64,000 nucleotides of DNA, from positions 310,001 to 374,000 of the forward strand of contig NZ_JABTEZ010000005.1 of NCBI RefSeq assembly GCF_015711605.1, given 5' to 3'. A model generated the notes under the pieces. It was not told the origin of the DNA. It made no database searches and saw nothing but the letters and a program-made list of their open reading frames with translations. Both the position numbers and the translations under genes were made by a program. This stretch comes from Planomonospora sp. ID67723. GTDB lineage: Bacteria > Actinomycetota > Actinomycetes > Streptosporangiales > Streptosporangiaceae. This document shows, piece by piece, positions 35,721 through 43,645 of this stretch (the stretch's first letter is position 1; the number at the start of each line of letters is the position of its first letter).

Positions 35721-35870
35721 TCAGACGTTGAAGATGCTCACACCCCCGGGGCCGACGAGGAAACCGAGGACGATGAGGACGATCCCCCAGAGGAGGTCGC
35801 GACGGGCCAGGATCACGTAGATCCCGGCGATGACGAGAGCGACTGCGATGATCCAGAGCAAGGTAACCAT
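35721..35870 (-). CDS. GPGG-motif small membrane protein
   Basis: A 49-aa protein too short for usual gene lists. It begins MVTLLWIIAVALVIAG, has two spans, a central ARRDLLWG turn and ends GPGGVSIFNV, the hallmark of GPGG-motif small membrane proteins found across actinomycetes. ATG 35870, stop TGA 35721-35723. The family has no known function. It lies 25 bases downstream of the DUF6328 gene on the same strand, so co-transcription is likely. Confidence 0.85.
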   Translation of the reverse strand: MVTLLWIIAVALVIAGIYVILARRDLLWGIVLIVLGFLVGPGGVSIFNV

Positions 35871-35895
35871 AAACGACGACTGCCCTCACAGCTCG

Positions 35896-36396
35896 CTAAT
35901 TAACGTCTTTGGTCCGGTAAAGGTCGATGAGCGGCTGGACGAACCAGAACCAGGCGCTGCCCAGCCCGATGGCGCCGCCGAACAGCACGGCCGGCCAGCC
36001 GCCGATCACCGTCTCCGTGACGAGCGCGACCGAGCTGGTGATCGAGACGGCGAGCCCGATGGCGCCGGCGATGCCGAGCTCGTTGGCACGGTGGAGCATC
36101 CGTTCCTTCAGTCCCGTCCGGAACAGCAGGCGGTGCTGGGCGGCCGGGGTGATGAAGCAGACGGAGGCGAGGGCGGCGCTCAGCAGCGCGATGAAGAAAA
36201 GCCACCGGCCGAGGGCGTCCACCTTGTGGAACCCCGAGGAGAACGGCAGCGTCAGCAGGAAGGCGAAGAGGACCTGTACGCCTGTGACAGCGACCCGCAG
36301 CCCTTGGAGCAGCTCGTTCAGCTCCCGGTCCACACGTTCCTTCGGGCTCTCGCCCGGCTGGGGTCCTTCCATCTGAGGGTTAGAAGGGTGGCTCAT
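35896..36396 (-). CDS. DUF6328 family membrane protein
   Basis: 166 aa with four spans: VTGVQVLFAFLLTLPFSSGF, WLFFIALLSAALASVCFITP, GIAGAIGLAVSITSSVALV and WPAVLFGGAIGLGSAWFWF. The segment ELLQGLRVAVTGVQVLFAFLL and PAAQHRLLFR is typical of DUF6328. Function unknown. A GGGTAA sits about 14 bases upstream of the ATG on the minus strand and could be a stress-type -10 box, though a good -35 is missing. Confidence 0.85.
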   Translation of the reverse strand: MSHPSNPQMEGPQPGESPKERVDRELNELLQGLRVAVTGVQVLFAFLLTLPFSSGFHKVDALGRWLFFIALLSAALASVCFITPAAQHRLLFRTGLKERMLHRANELGIAGAIGLAVSITSSVALVTETVIGGWPAVLFGGAIGLGSAWFWFVQPLIDLYRTKDVN

Positions 36397-36469
36397 TCAC
36401 GGGGATTACCCGACCTTTAAGGTGTTATGCCTGGTGACTAGGGGGCGATCCTGGGGGTAATCCTCCGCT

Positions 36470-37066
36470 ATGGGAAGCCACAGTCACGAGGTCACCGATG
36501 CGATCCTGGAGACGCTGAAGCGGGCGAGTACCGGGCTCAAAGACGCCGACGTCAGGTTCGCGCTGGCCGGAGGGTGCGCGGCCTACGCGCGGGGGGCCGC
36601 TCCCTCCCTGCACGATGTGGACTTCGTCCTGCCTCAGGAGGATGTCCCCACCGCGCTGGAGGCCCTGCGCGACCTGGGCTTCGAGACCGCCAAACCTCCG
36701 GAGGACTGGCTGGTCAAAGCCTATGACGAGGGCAGGCTGGTGGACCTGATCTTCCGGATCGCCAACAACCCGGTCACCTCCGCGCTGCTGGATCGGGCCG
36801 AGCCGTTGAAGGCGTCCGCGGTGATCGTTCCGGTCCTGGAGGCGACCGACCTGGTCATCTCGTGGCTGCTGCCCCTCTCCGAGCACGCCTGCGACTACGG
36901 CTCCCTGCTTCCCCAGGTGCGGGCGCTGCGGGAGCAGGTCGACTGGAACAGGGTCGCGGCGGTGAGCCGGGCCTCGCCGTACGCGTCCACCTTCCTGACG
37001 CTTCTGGAGCGTCTGGGCGTGGTGACCGGTCCCGTCGACCCGTCGGGCGATCCCACCTGGCCCTGA
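36470..37066 (+). CDS. Nucleotidyltransferase-fold protein
   Basis: 198-aa protein of the minimal nucleotidyltransferase fold. GGCAAYARGAAPSLHDVDFVLP (about 33-54) carries the GG and the hDxD-like DVDF motif. The remaining residues are mostly helical, with PLSEHACDYGSLLPQVRALREQVDWNRV resembling the C-terminal part of kanamycin-nucleotidyltransferase-like and AbiEii-like proteins. No antitoxin partner is adjacent. The second Asp of the metal site may be D81 (RLVDLIFR). ATG at 36470 follows GGGGGTAATCC rather than a clear ribosome site. Confidence 0.7.
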   Translation: MGSHSHEVTDAILETLKRASTGLKDADVRFALAGGCAAYARGAAPSLHDVDFVLPQEDVPTALEALRDLGFETAKPPEDWLVKAYDEGRLVDLIFRIANNPVTSALLDRAEPLKASAVIVPVLEATDLVISWLLPLSEHACDYGSLLPQVRALREQVDWNRVAAVSRASPYASTFLTLLERLGVVTGPVDPSGDPTWP

Positions 37067-37107
37067 TCCGCCGACACTGATCTCACCGTACTGATTTCAC
37101 CGTACGG

Positions 37108-37138
37108 CGGGCGGGAAGGAGACCGGCCTTCCCGCCCG
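37108..37138. terminator. Bidirectional hairpin terminator
   Basis: CGGGCGGGAAGG and CCTTCCCGCCCG form a perfect 12-bp stem with a 7-base loop, downstream of the nucleotidyltransferase-fold gene. Just before it, TGATCTCACCGTAC / TGATTTCACCGTAC is an imperfect direct repeat. Confidence 0.8.
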
Positions 37139-37163
37139 GAAGGGGTCGTGACCCGGGAAACGC

Positions 37164-37195
37164 GGAAGGGCCCCGCCGTGAGGCGGGGCCCTTCC
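37164..37195. terminator. Terminator of the PRC-barrel gene
   Basis: GGAAGGGCCCCGCC and GGCGGGGCCCTTCC form a 14-bp stem with loop GTGA, 16 bases past the PRC-barrel stop on the minus strand. Confidence 0.8.
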
Positions 37196-37210
37196 TGTTT
37201 GCCCACCGGA

Positions 37211-37582
37211 TCAGTAGGTGGCCGAGCCGCCCCCGTAGGGGAAGCGGCCGTAGTACTCACCGACCCGGTCACGGTAGGAGGTCTCCTTGAAGGTGGACTC
37301 GTCGAACTCCGGCGCGTCCTTGATCTCCTGCTTGGTGCGCGCGACATAGATCTTGCGCTCCTGCGGATCGATCTGTGTCACCGTGCTGGCCGGGAGCAGG
37401 ACCTTCTTGCCGAAGATCCACGGACCGGTGTCGACGACGATGTAACTCTCGCCGACATCGTAGGTCGCCTCGTCGACGGAGCCGATCTTTCCGTCCGTGG
37501 CCTCGACGTCGTATCCAGCGACGTCCAGGCTCTTGTTGACGTCATAGACGTCGGCGCGGTAGGTCCACAGCTCAGGCTGCAT
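37211..37582 (-). CDS. PRC-barrel domain protein
   Basis: 123 aa. The PRC-barrel is visible as DVNKSLDVAGYDVEATDGKIGSVDEATYDVGESYIVVDTGPWIFGKKVLLPASTV (about 10-65), followed by a region with VYVART-like strand and an acidic-to-aromatic tail (GEYYGRFPYGGG). Actinomycete paralogues are soluble stress proteins of unknown role. ATG at 37582 follows AAGGGAGA; the longer frame to 37660 crosses the promoter. A good stress-type promoter lies upstream. Confidence 0.87.
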   Translation of the reverse strand: MQPELWTYRADVYDVNKSLDVAGYDVEATDGKIGSVDEATYDVGESYIVVDTGPWIFGKKVLLPASTVTQIDPQERKIYVARTKQEIKDAPEFDESTFKETSYRDRVGEYYGRFPYGGGSATY

Positions 37583-37623
37583 GGTGTTTCTCCCTTCGGT
37601 TTGATTCTCCGGGCCTAACCCCC

Positions 37624-37647
37624 GTACCCGAGCAAAAGGGAGTAAAC
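37624..37647 (-). promoter_or_regulatory. SigB/SigF-type stress promoter of the PRC-barrel gene
   Basis: On the minus strand GTTT (37647-37644), 14 bases, then GGGTAC (37629-37624), 42 bases upstream of the start codon. Confidence 0.65.
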
Positions 37648-37774
37648 GGAATTTTGCCAAGCTATCCGGAGCCCGTCCTCCTCCGCCCGCTCACGATGGG
37701 AGGAAGGGCAGGTCAGCGCATGTCATCTCATGTACGGACCACATCCTGACGTCCGGTAGTCTTGTCGAGGTCAG

Positions 37775-37848
37775 GCGCCGCTAGCTCAGTTGGTTAGAGC
37801 AGCTGACTCTTAATCAGCGGGTCCGGGGTTCGAGTCCCTGGCGGCGCA
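37775..37848 (+). tRNA. tRNA-Lys (anticodon CUU), second copy
   Basis: Identical over all 74 bases to the copy at 17581-17654, with different flanks. Anticodon loop CTCTTAA. A 17-bp terminator hairpin follows. Confidence 0.97.
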
Positions 37849-37852
37849 CGGC

Positions 37853-37890
37853 GAGGAACCCCGGTTCGCTACGGCGAGCCGGGGTTCCTC
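37853..37890 (+). terminator. Intrinsic terminator of the second tRNA-Lys
   Basis: GAGGAACCCCGGTTCGC and GCGAGCCGGGGTTCCTC pair (one G-T) around TACG, followed by TGTT. Confidence 0.88.
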
Positions 37891-37956
37891 TGTTGCACGG
37901 CACGATCCGGTCCGCCGTGCGCCCGTGCCGCCTCCCACGCTCCTGCGGCGGCCGGG

Positions 37957-40086
37957 TCACTCGCGGAGGTTCAGTTCGAGCCGGTGTGCGAGGGCGGTGT
38001 TGCGGCGGCGGCCGAGCCGGTGGACCGCCAGCTCCAGGGCCTCACGCTGGCCGACGAGGACCACCCACGACCGGGCCCGGGTGACCAGGGTGTAGAGCAG
38101 CCTGCGGCGCAGCATGATGCCGCCGGACTCGGCGACGATCGGCGCGACCACGAAGGGGTACTCGCTGCCCTGGGAGCGGTGCACGCTGATGGCGTAGGCA
38201 TGGGTCAGCTCGTCGAGCTCGTCGAAGCCGTAGGTCACCGTCTCCCCGTCGTCGATGAGGATCTCGACGAGCCGCTCCTCCGGGACGACCGTGGTGATCC
38301 TGCCGGTCTCCCCGTTGAAGACGCCCTTGTCGTAGTTGTTGCGGATCGGCATGACGCGGTCGCCGACCCTGAAGGCGGAGGCGCCCGACCAGTGCTCGGC
38401 CCTGCCCTCGGCGGCGGGGTTGAGCCGCTCCTGGATCATCCGGCCGAGCTCGGTGGTCCCCGTCAGGCCCTTGCGCATCGGGCACAGGACCTGGACCTGC
38501 TCCGGGCCGACCCGCTGCTTGTGCGGGATCGCCACCGTCGCCAGGTGGACCACCCGCTCGGCGACCTGCGCGGGATCGTCGAGCTCCTCGAACCAGAAGC
38601 CGCCCCCGCCGCGGGGCGAGGGCACCTCACCGGCCCGGATCAGGTTGGCGGCCTGGATGATCCCGCTGCCCTCCGCCTGGCGGAAGACGTGGGTCAGCCG
38701 GATCCGGGCGATCTCCTCCACGCGCAGCAGGTCGGCCAGGACGCTGCCGGGGCCGATGCTCGGCAGCTGGTCGTCGTCACCCACCAGCAGCAGGTGACTG
38801 CCGGCCGGGATGGCCGCGGTGAGCCGGGTGGCCAGATGCAGGTCCAGCATGGAGGCCTCGTCGACCACGATCAGATCGGCCTGCGCGGGTGTCTGCTCGA
38901 ACAGCGCGCCGGAGTCGGGATCCGGCTCGTGGGCCAGCATCCGGTGCACGGTCATCGCGGGCATGCCGGTGAGCTCCGACAGGCGCTTGGCCGCCTTGCC
39001 GGTCGGCGCCGTGAGGGTCACCGTGCCGCCCGCCGCCCGCACGGTCGTCGCGATGGCCCTGACGGTGTGGCTCTTGCCGCAGCCGGGGCCGCCGGTGACG
39101 ACGGACACGGTGTTGGCCAGGACCATGGTCACCGCGGCCCGCTGGTCGTCATGGAGCCCGGGATCCTCCTGGAACGCGCGCATGGGCAGCGTCGAGCGCG
39201 CCTGCCAGAGCCGGGTCAGGTGGGCGGTGAGGGCCAGCTCGCGGCTGTGGACCTCCTTGCTGAAGACGACGGTCCGGCCGGGGTCGTCCGGGGACGCCTC
39301 GACGACCACCCGCCGCTCGGCCACCAGGGCGTCCACCGCCCGGCGGACCAGGTCCTCGTCCTGGCCGGTGAGCTCGACGGTCTGGGTCAGTACGGCGAGC
39401 AGCGGCAGGTAGCAGTGCCCGCCGCCCGCCGAGGCCTCCAGCCGGTCCAGGACCGCCGCCTTGATCCGCTGGGGACTGCTCTCCGGAACCCCCGACCGCA
39501 GCGCGATCCTGTCGGCGGTGGAGAAGGCGATCCCCCTGACCCGGCCGATGAGCCGGTACGGGTCGGAGGCGAGGACCTCACCCGAGTCCGGGCCGAAGAC
39601 CTGGTAGATCTTGGACGCGAGGAGGGGGCTGATCCCGAAGCCCTGCAGGACCACCATCAGCGCGGCGATGTCCTTCTGCTCCCGCCACGCCTCGACGATC
39701 TGGCCCTGCCGCGCGGGACCGATGTTGACGACCTCCCTGAGCCGTTCCGGCTCGGTGTCGATGACCGTCAGCGTCGCCTCTCCGAAATGGTCGACGATGG
39801 CGTGGGCGAGCCGCGGCCCGATGCCGCGGATCAACCCCGAGCCGAGGTATATCCGGATGGCCCGGACCGTGGCCGGGACCACCCGCTCGCACCCGGTGAC
39901 CGCGAAGTGCCTGCCGTGGCGCGGATGCTCGCCCCAGCCGCCGGCGAGCCGGACCGTCTCCCCGGGCTGGACCCCGGCCAGCGCGCGGCCCGAGGCGACG
40001 AAGCCGGGCACGTCCTCGGCGCTCATCCGCGCGACCGTGTACTCGTCCTCGCGGACGTACACGAGTTGCTCGACGGAAGCCTCCAC
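37957..40086 (-). CDS. recD2: RecD2-type ATP-dependent DNA helicase
   Basis: 709-aa superfamily 1B 5'-3' helicase. The N-terminal part has an OB-like strand region and helix-hairpin-helix repeats (SGLIRGIGPRLAHAIVDHFG, VVNIGPARQGQIVEAW) that mark RecD2, which works without RecBC. Walker A is TGGPGCGKSHT (about 338-348), Walker B VVDEASM, motif III GDDDQLPSIGPG, and the C-terminus has AISVHRSQGSEYPFV and YTLVTRARSWVVLVG. It probably acts in DNA repair. GTG start at 40086. Length is normal for the family. Confidence 0.92.
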   Translation of the reverse strand: MEASVEQLVYVREDEYTVARMSAEDVPGFVASGRALAGVQPGETVRLAGGWGEHPRHGRHFAVTGCERVVPATVRAIRIYLGSGLIRGIGPRLAHAIVDHFGEATLTVIDTEPERLREVVNIGPARQGQIVEAWREQKDIAALMVVLQGFGISPLLASKIYQVFGPDSGEVLASDPYRLIGRVRGIAFSTADRIALRSGVPESSPQRIKAAVLDRLEASAGGGHCYLPLLAVLTQTVELTGQDEDLVRRAVDALVAERRVVVEASPDDPGRTVVFSKEVHSRELALTAHLTRLWQARSTLPMRAFQEDPGLHDDQRAAVTMVLANTVSVVTGGPGCGKSHTVRAIATTVRAAGGTVTLTAPTGKAAKRLSELTGMPAMTVHRMLAHEPDPDSGALFEQTPAQADLIVVDEASMLDLHLATRLTAAIPAGSHLLLVGDDDQLPSIGPGSVLADLLRVEEIARIRLTHVFRQAEGSGIIQAANLIRAGEVPSPRGGGGFWFEELDDPAQVAERVVHLATVAIPHKQRVGPEQVQVLCPMRKGLTGTTELGRMIQERLNPAAEGRAEHWSGASAFRVGDRVMPIRNNYDKGVFNGETGRITTVVPEERLVEILIDDGETVTYGFDELDELTHAYAISVHRSQGSEYPFVVAPIVAESGGIMLRRRLLYTLVTRARSWVVLVGQREALELAVHRLGRRRNTALAHRLELNLRE

Positions 40087-40193
40087 AGCCCAGATCCAAC
40101 CATCTCCGCGGCCGCCGTACGCCGGGCGGGCGACACGCGGGGCGGAAGGGCGTCCTTGACCTGGAGCGAACTCCAGCCCCCAGGATGGCCGGC

Positions 40194-41042
40194 ATGGAGA
40201 AACGCGTTATCGGAAACCTCGACGTCAGCGCGATCGGGCTCGGTGCCATGCCGATGTCGGTGGCCGGGCACATGCCCGACGAGGCCCAGTCGATCAGGAC
40301 GATCCACGCCGCCCTCGACGCCGGCGTGACGCTCATCGACACCGCCGACGCGTACACGCCCTCCTCCGGCGAGGTCGGGCACAACGAGCGACTGGTGGCC
40401 AAGGCCCTGGCGCTGTGGTCCGGAGACCGGGGCACGGTCCTGGTCGCCACCAAGGGCGGGCACACGCGCACCCCCGGCGACGGCTGGGGCGTGGACGGGC
40501 GGGCCTCTCACATCCGCCGGGCGTGCGAGAGCTCGCTGAAGGCGCTCGGCGTCGAGGCGATCGGGCTCTACCAGCACCACCGGCCCGATCCCGCCGTGCC
40601 GTACGAGGAGAGCGTCGGCGCGCTGCGCGACCTGCTCGACGAGGGGAAGATCCTGCTGGCCGGGATCTCCAACGCCGACCCGGAGCAGATCAGGACGGCG
40701 TACGAGATTCTCGGCGGGCGGCTGGCGAGCGTGCAGAACGAGTACTCACCGCGGTTCAGGAGCAGTGAGCCGGAGATCGACGTGTGCGCCGAGCTCGGGG
40801 TGGCGTTCCTGCCCTGGTCCCCGCTGGGCGGCATGTCGTCGGCGGGCGGGCTCGCCGGGCCGTTCGCCGAGGTGGCGGCCGCCCGGGGCGTCTCGCCGCA
40901 GCGGGTCTGCCTCGCCTGGGAGCTCGCCAGGAGCCCCGTCGTGATCCCGATCCCCGGGGCCAGCCGCCCGGAGACCATCCTCGACTCGGTGGCCGCCGCC
41001 GATCTCACTCTGACCGAGGACGAGCTGGCCGTTCTGGGGTGA
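40194..41042 (+). CDS. Aldo/keto reductase
   Basis: 282-aa NADPH-dependent reductase with the TIM-barrel AKR tetrad: Asp and Tyr in LIDTADAYTPS (about 47-57), Lys in VATKGG and His in YQHHRPDP. The cofactor region IPIPGASRPETILDSVAAAD near the C-terminus is typical. The ATG at 40194 (MEKRVIGNLDVSAIG) starts the fold; ATG at 40185 adds three residues. Substrate unknown. It stands alone between the helicase and the GntR operon. Confidence 0.9.
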   Translation: MEKRVIGNLDVSAIGLGAMPMSVAGHMPDEAQSIRTIHAALDAGVTLIDTADAYTPSSGEVGHNERLVAKALALWSGDRGTVLVATKGGHTRTPGDGWGVDGRASHIRRACESSLKALGVEAIGLYQHHRPDPAVPYEESVGALRDLLDEGKILLAGISNADPEQIRTAYEILGGRLASVQNEYSPRFRSSEPEIDVCAELGVAFLPWSPLGGMSSAGGLAGPFAEVAAARGVSPQRVCLAWELARSPVVIPIPGASRPETILDSVAAADLTLTEDELAVLG

Positions 41043-41121
41043 GGCGCCCGCCTCCCCCGCCGTCGCACCGAACATCTGTCGCACCGAACAACACCCGCCG
41101 CCGGGAGACCGGCGGCGGGTG

Positions 41122-41150
41122 TTGACGTATGGGCTCATTATTTCTATGGT
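41122..41150 (+). promoter_or_regulatory. Primary-sigma promoter of the GntR-ABC operon
   Basis: TTGACG (41122-41127), 17 bases, TATGGT (41145-41150), 38 bases before the GntR start codon. Confidence 0.7.
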
Positions 41151-41171
41151 TCATTACATAAGTAACGAACC
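41148..41171. promoter_or_regulatory. GntR (YtrA-type) operator on the -10 box
   Basis: GGTTCATTAC and GTAACGAACC form an inverted repeat with 9 of 10 matches around ATAA. It begins inside the -10 hexamer, the expected place for autorepression by the GntR protein encoded next. Confidence 0.7.
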
Positions 41172-41187
41172 AGCGAAGCAGGTGTTC

Positions 41188-41550
41188 ATGTTCGACGATC
41201 GGAGTCCGATCTATCGGCAGATCGCCGACCGCATCAAGGCCGATGTGCTGAGCGGGGTGCTCAAGGGCGACGAGCAGGTCATGTCGACCAACCAGTACGC
41301 CGCGTTCTACCGGATCAATCCGGCCACGGCGGCCAAGGCGTTCCAGCAGCTGGTCGACGAAGGGGTCCTCTACAAGAAGCGAGGTATCGGCATGTTCGTC
41401 AGTCCGGCCGCCCCCGAGGTGCTCAGGGCCCAGCGCCGGGAGAGCTTCTTCACCGACGTGGTCGACCCGATGGTCGCCGAGGCCAGGGCGATCGGCATCC
41501 CGCTCGGCGACATCGTCAGGCGGATCACCGAGACCGGGGGGCACGGATGA
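41188..41550 (+). CDS. GntR family regulator, YtrA subfamily
   Basis: 120-aa regulator: a GntR winged helix (residues about 8-75, SPIYRQIADRIKADVLSGVLKGDEQVMSTNQYAAFYRINPATAAKAFQQL) and only a short helical tail, the form of the YtrA subfamily, which represses its own ABC transporter operon in response to envelope stress or antibiotics. The ATG at 41188 (MFDDRSPIYRQI) was chosen; the upstream open frame includes the promoter. Its stop overlaps the ATPase start (ATGA). The palindrome on its promoter is the likely site. Confidence 0.92.
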   Translation: MFDDRSPIYRQIADRIKADVLSGVLKGDEQVMSTNQYAAFYRINPATAAKAFQQLVDEGVLYKKRGIGMFVSPAAPEVLRAQRRESFFTDVVDPMVAEARAIGIPLGDIVRRITETGGHG

Positions 41551-42491
41551 AGATCGAGGTCAACGGTCTGCGGGTGGACTACCACGACGTCCGGGCCATC
41601 GACGGCATGACGTTCTCCCTCGACGCAGGCAAGATCTACGGGCTCCTGGGGCGCAACGGGTCCGGCAAGACCACCCTGCTCTCGGTGCTGGCCGGCTTCC
41701 GCAGGGAGTCGGGCGGCACGGTGCGGGTGGGTGGGCGACCCGTCTTCGAGAACCCGGAGGTCACCCGTGAGGTCTGCCTGATCGGGGATGCGGGCGAGAC
41801 GATCGACATCGACAAGGTCGAGGACGCGATCTACTTCGCCGAGTGGCTCCGGCCGCACTGGGACGCCGCCTACGCCGAGGAACTGCTGGACCGGTTCGGG
41901 CTGGAGCGGAAGATGAGCGTCAAGGCCCTGTCCAAGGGGAAGCGTTCGGCGCTGGGCGTGGTGGTAGGGCTGGCCGGCAGGTCACCGCTGACCATGTTCG
42001 ACGAGTCCTACCTGGGCATGGACGCGCCCTCCCGCTACGTCTTCTACGACGCGCTGCTCGCCGACTTCATGGAGCACCCTCGCACGGTCATCCTCTCCAC
42101 CCATCTGATCGAGGAGGTCGGCTCGCTGCTCGAGGAGGTAATGATCATCGACAGGGGCGGGCTGGTCCTGCACGAGGAAAGCCAGACCATGCTGTCACGC
42201 GGTACCTCTGTCACCGGGCCCGCCGACCGAGTCGAGGCGTTCACCGGCGGGCTCACCGTGCTGAACACCAGGCGGCTGGGGTCGACCGCCTCGGCGACGG
42301 TCTACGGCGACCTCGACGACGCCCGGCGGAGGCAGGCCCGGGAGGCCGGGCTCGAACTCGGCCCGATCGCCATGCAGGACCTGTTCGCCTACCTCACCGA
42401 ACCGGCCGGAGACGCCGCGCCCGCCGGGCCGCCCGCGGACGTCCCGGCGGAAGGCACCCCGTCCGCCACCCCGTCCGGAGACGCCCGATGA
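41547..42491 (+). CDS. ABC transporter ATP-binding protein
   Basis: 314-aa ATPase. Walker A GRNGSGKTT (about 36-44), a diverged signature LSKGKRSALG, Walker B-like LTMFDESYLGMD in which the usual hydrophobic-DEP is FDES, and H-loop LSTHL. The last 30 residues are a Pro/Ala-rich tail of low complexity. It belongs to the YtrB/EcsA-like group that pairs with a polytopic permease and a GntR regulator. Coupled by ATGA overlaps to both neighbours. The substrate, perhaps an antimicrobial or a phospholipid, is not evident. Confidence 0.9.
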   Translation: MKIEVNGLRVDYHDVRAIDGMTFSLDAGKIYGLLGRNGSGKTTLLSVLAGFRRESGGTVRVGGRPVFENPEVTREVCLIGDAGETIDIDKVEDAIYFAEWLRPHWDAAYAEELLDRFGLERKMSVKALSKGKRSALGVVVGLAGRSPLTMFDESYLGMDAPSRYVFYDALLADFMEHPRTVILSTHLIEEVGSLLEEVMIIDRGGLVLHEESQTMLSRGTSVTGPADRVEAFTGGLTVLNTRRLGSTASATVYGDLDDARRRQAREAGLELGPIAMQDLFAYLTEPAGDAAPAGPPADVPAEGTPSATPSGDAR

Positions 42492-43192
42492 GATTCCCCA
42501 GCCGGCTGCTCGCCGCCAACCTCTTCTTCGCCGCGCTGGTGTGGGTCGCCTTCTACGTGGTCGTCACACTGATCACGGTCGGCATCGCGGTCTACGGGAC
42601 GCTCACGAAGAGCGTGTGGGAGGGCGCGACGCAGCTTCCCCGCTGGTTCGCGCTGTTCGTCGGCGTCGCCCTGATCCGGGATTTCCTCCCGCTCTACATC
42701 GCGCACGGGCAGACCCGCAGGCAGTTCGGCGCGCAGGCGGCGGTGACCGTCGCCCTGTACGCGCCGTTCCTGTCCGCCCTGCTCGTCCTGGGCTATCTGC
42801 TGGAGGCGCTCCTGTACCACCTGGCGGGCTGGCCGCAGGAACTGTCCAGCGCCCACCTGTTCGGCTCGCCGACGCAGGTGCCGCTCGTCTTCGCCGAGTA
42901 CCTCGTCGAGTTCCTCGCCTGGATCGTCGCGGGAGCCTTCATGGCGGCGGCGTTCTACCGCTGGCGGGGCGGAGGGCTGCTCTCGCTCCCGATCGGCGTC
43001 GGGCTGATCTTCCTGGGTGAGGCGGCCGTGGGCGCCGAGTTCCGGCTGCCCTTCGTCCGCCTGGGGCTGGACGCCGGTTCCGCTCCGGGCGTGCCGGTGA
43101 CCCTGGCGGCCGGTCTCGGCTGCTTCCTGCTCGGCCTGGCGATGACCTGGTCGATCATCCGGGACGTCCCGCTCCGCAACAGACCCTCGTGA
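42488..43192 (+). CDS. ABC transporter membrane protein
   Basis: 234-aa polytopic protein with about six spans (LLAANLFFAALVWVAFYVVV, FALFVGVALIRDFLPLYIAH, VTVALYAPFLSALLVLGYLL, EYLVEFLAWIVAGAFMAAAF, LLSLPIGVGLIFLGEAAVGA, VTLAAGLGCFLLGLAMTWSI). ATG at 42488 overlaps the stop of the ATPase (ATGA), so it is the membrane partner in this three-gene operon. No family name beyond ABC-2-like permease can be given. Confidence 0.82.
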   Translation: MRFPSRLLAANLFFAALVWVAFYVVVTLITVGIAVYGTLTKSVWEGATQLPRWFALFVGVALIRDFLPLYIAHGQTRRQFGAQAAVTVALYAPFLSALLVLGYLLEALLYHLAGWPQELSSAHLFGSPTQVPLVFAEYLVEFLAWIVAGAFMAAAFYRWRGGGLLSLPIGVGLIFLGEAAVGAEFRLPFVRLGLDAGSAPGVPVTLAAGLGCFLLGLAMTWSIIRDVPLRNRPS

Positions 43193-43247
43193 AGGTTCCC
43201 GACATGCCCCGCCGAAGAGAGGCCGCCGTGCCGGTTCCGGAGTCATC

Positions 43248-43550
43248 GTGCTTCGCAGGAGCCACAAGGACAGGCTCGCCGTCGACGGCTTCACCGTACG
43301 GGAAGGCGAGACGTACGGCCTGCTCGGTCCGAACGGTGCGGGCAGGACCGCGACCATCCCCGTGATCGTCGGAGTCCTCGCCGGGGACGCGGGTGAGGTG
43401 CGGATCGACGGCTCGCCGCACGGCGCCTCCGGCACGCACACCAAGGCGCTGATCGGATACGTTCCGCAGGAGCTTGCCCCCTACCCGGGCCTGACCGCCG
43501 GGGAGAACCTGAACTCGGCACTCGGCACTCGGCACTCGGAGGCTACGCCG
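43248..43550 (+). pseudogene. Broken ABC transporter ATPase fragment
   Basis: Reads as the N-terminal third of a drug-type ABC ATPase: RLAVDGFTVREGETYGLLGPNGAGRTATIPVIVGVL, DAGEVRIDGSPHG, ALIGYVPQELAPYPGLTAGENL. The Walker A lysine and following Thr are changed (GAGRTA for GAGKTT), and after ENLNSALGTRHSE the homology stops at a small CGGCACT direct repeat. Signature and Walker B are absent. It lies just after the GntR-ABC operon and is a truncated relic, perhaps of a second ATPase of that locus. Confidence 0.75.
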
Positions 43551-43645
43551 CGCACTCACGGCGTAGCCGCCGGACTACTCAAGCGATACGTGGTGTTTCC
43601 TCAGACGGGGGCGGTTTCGGCTTACGGTGAGACGGGGGTGGATAT

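Noticed and set aside
37984-40329. Plus-strand open frame of 781 codons over recD2
   Set aside because: Antisense shadow rich in Gly, Arg and Asp with no domain; RecD2 on the minus strand has every helicase motif.
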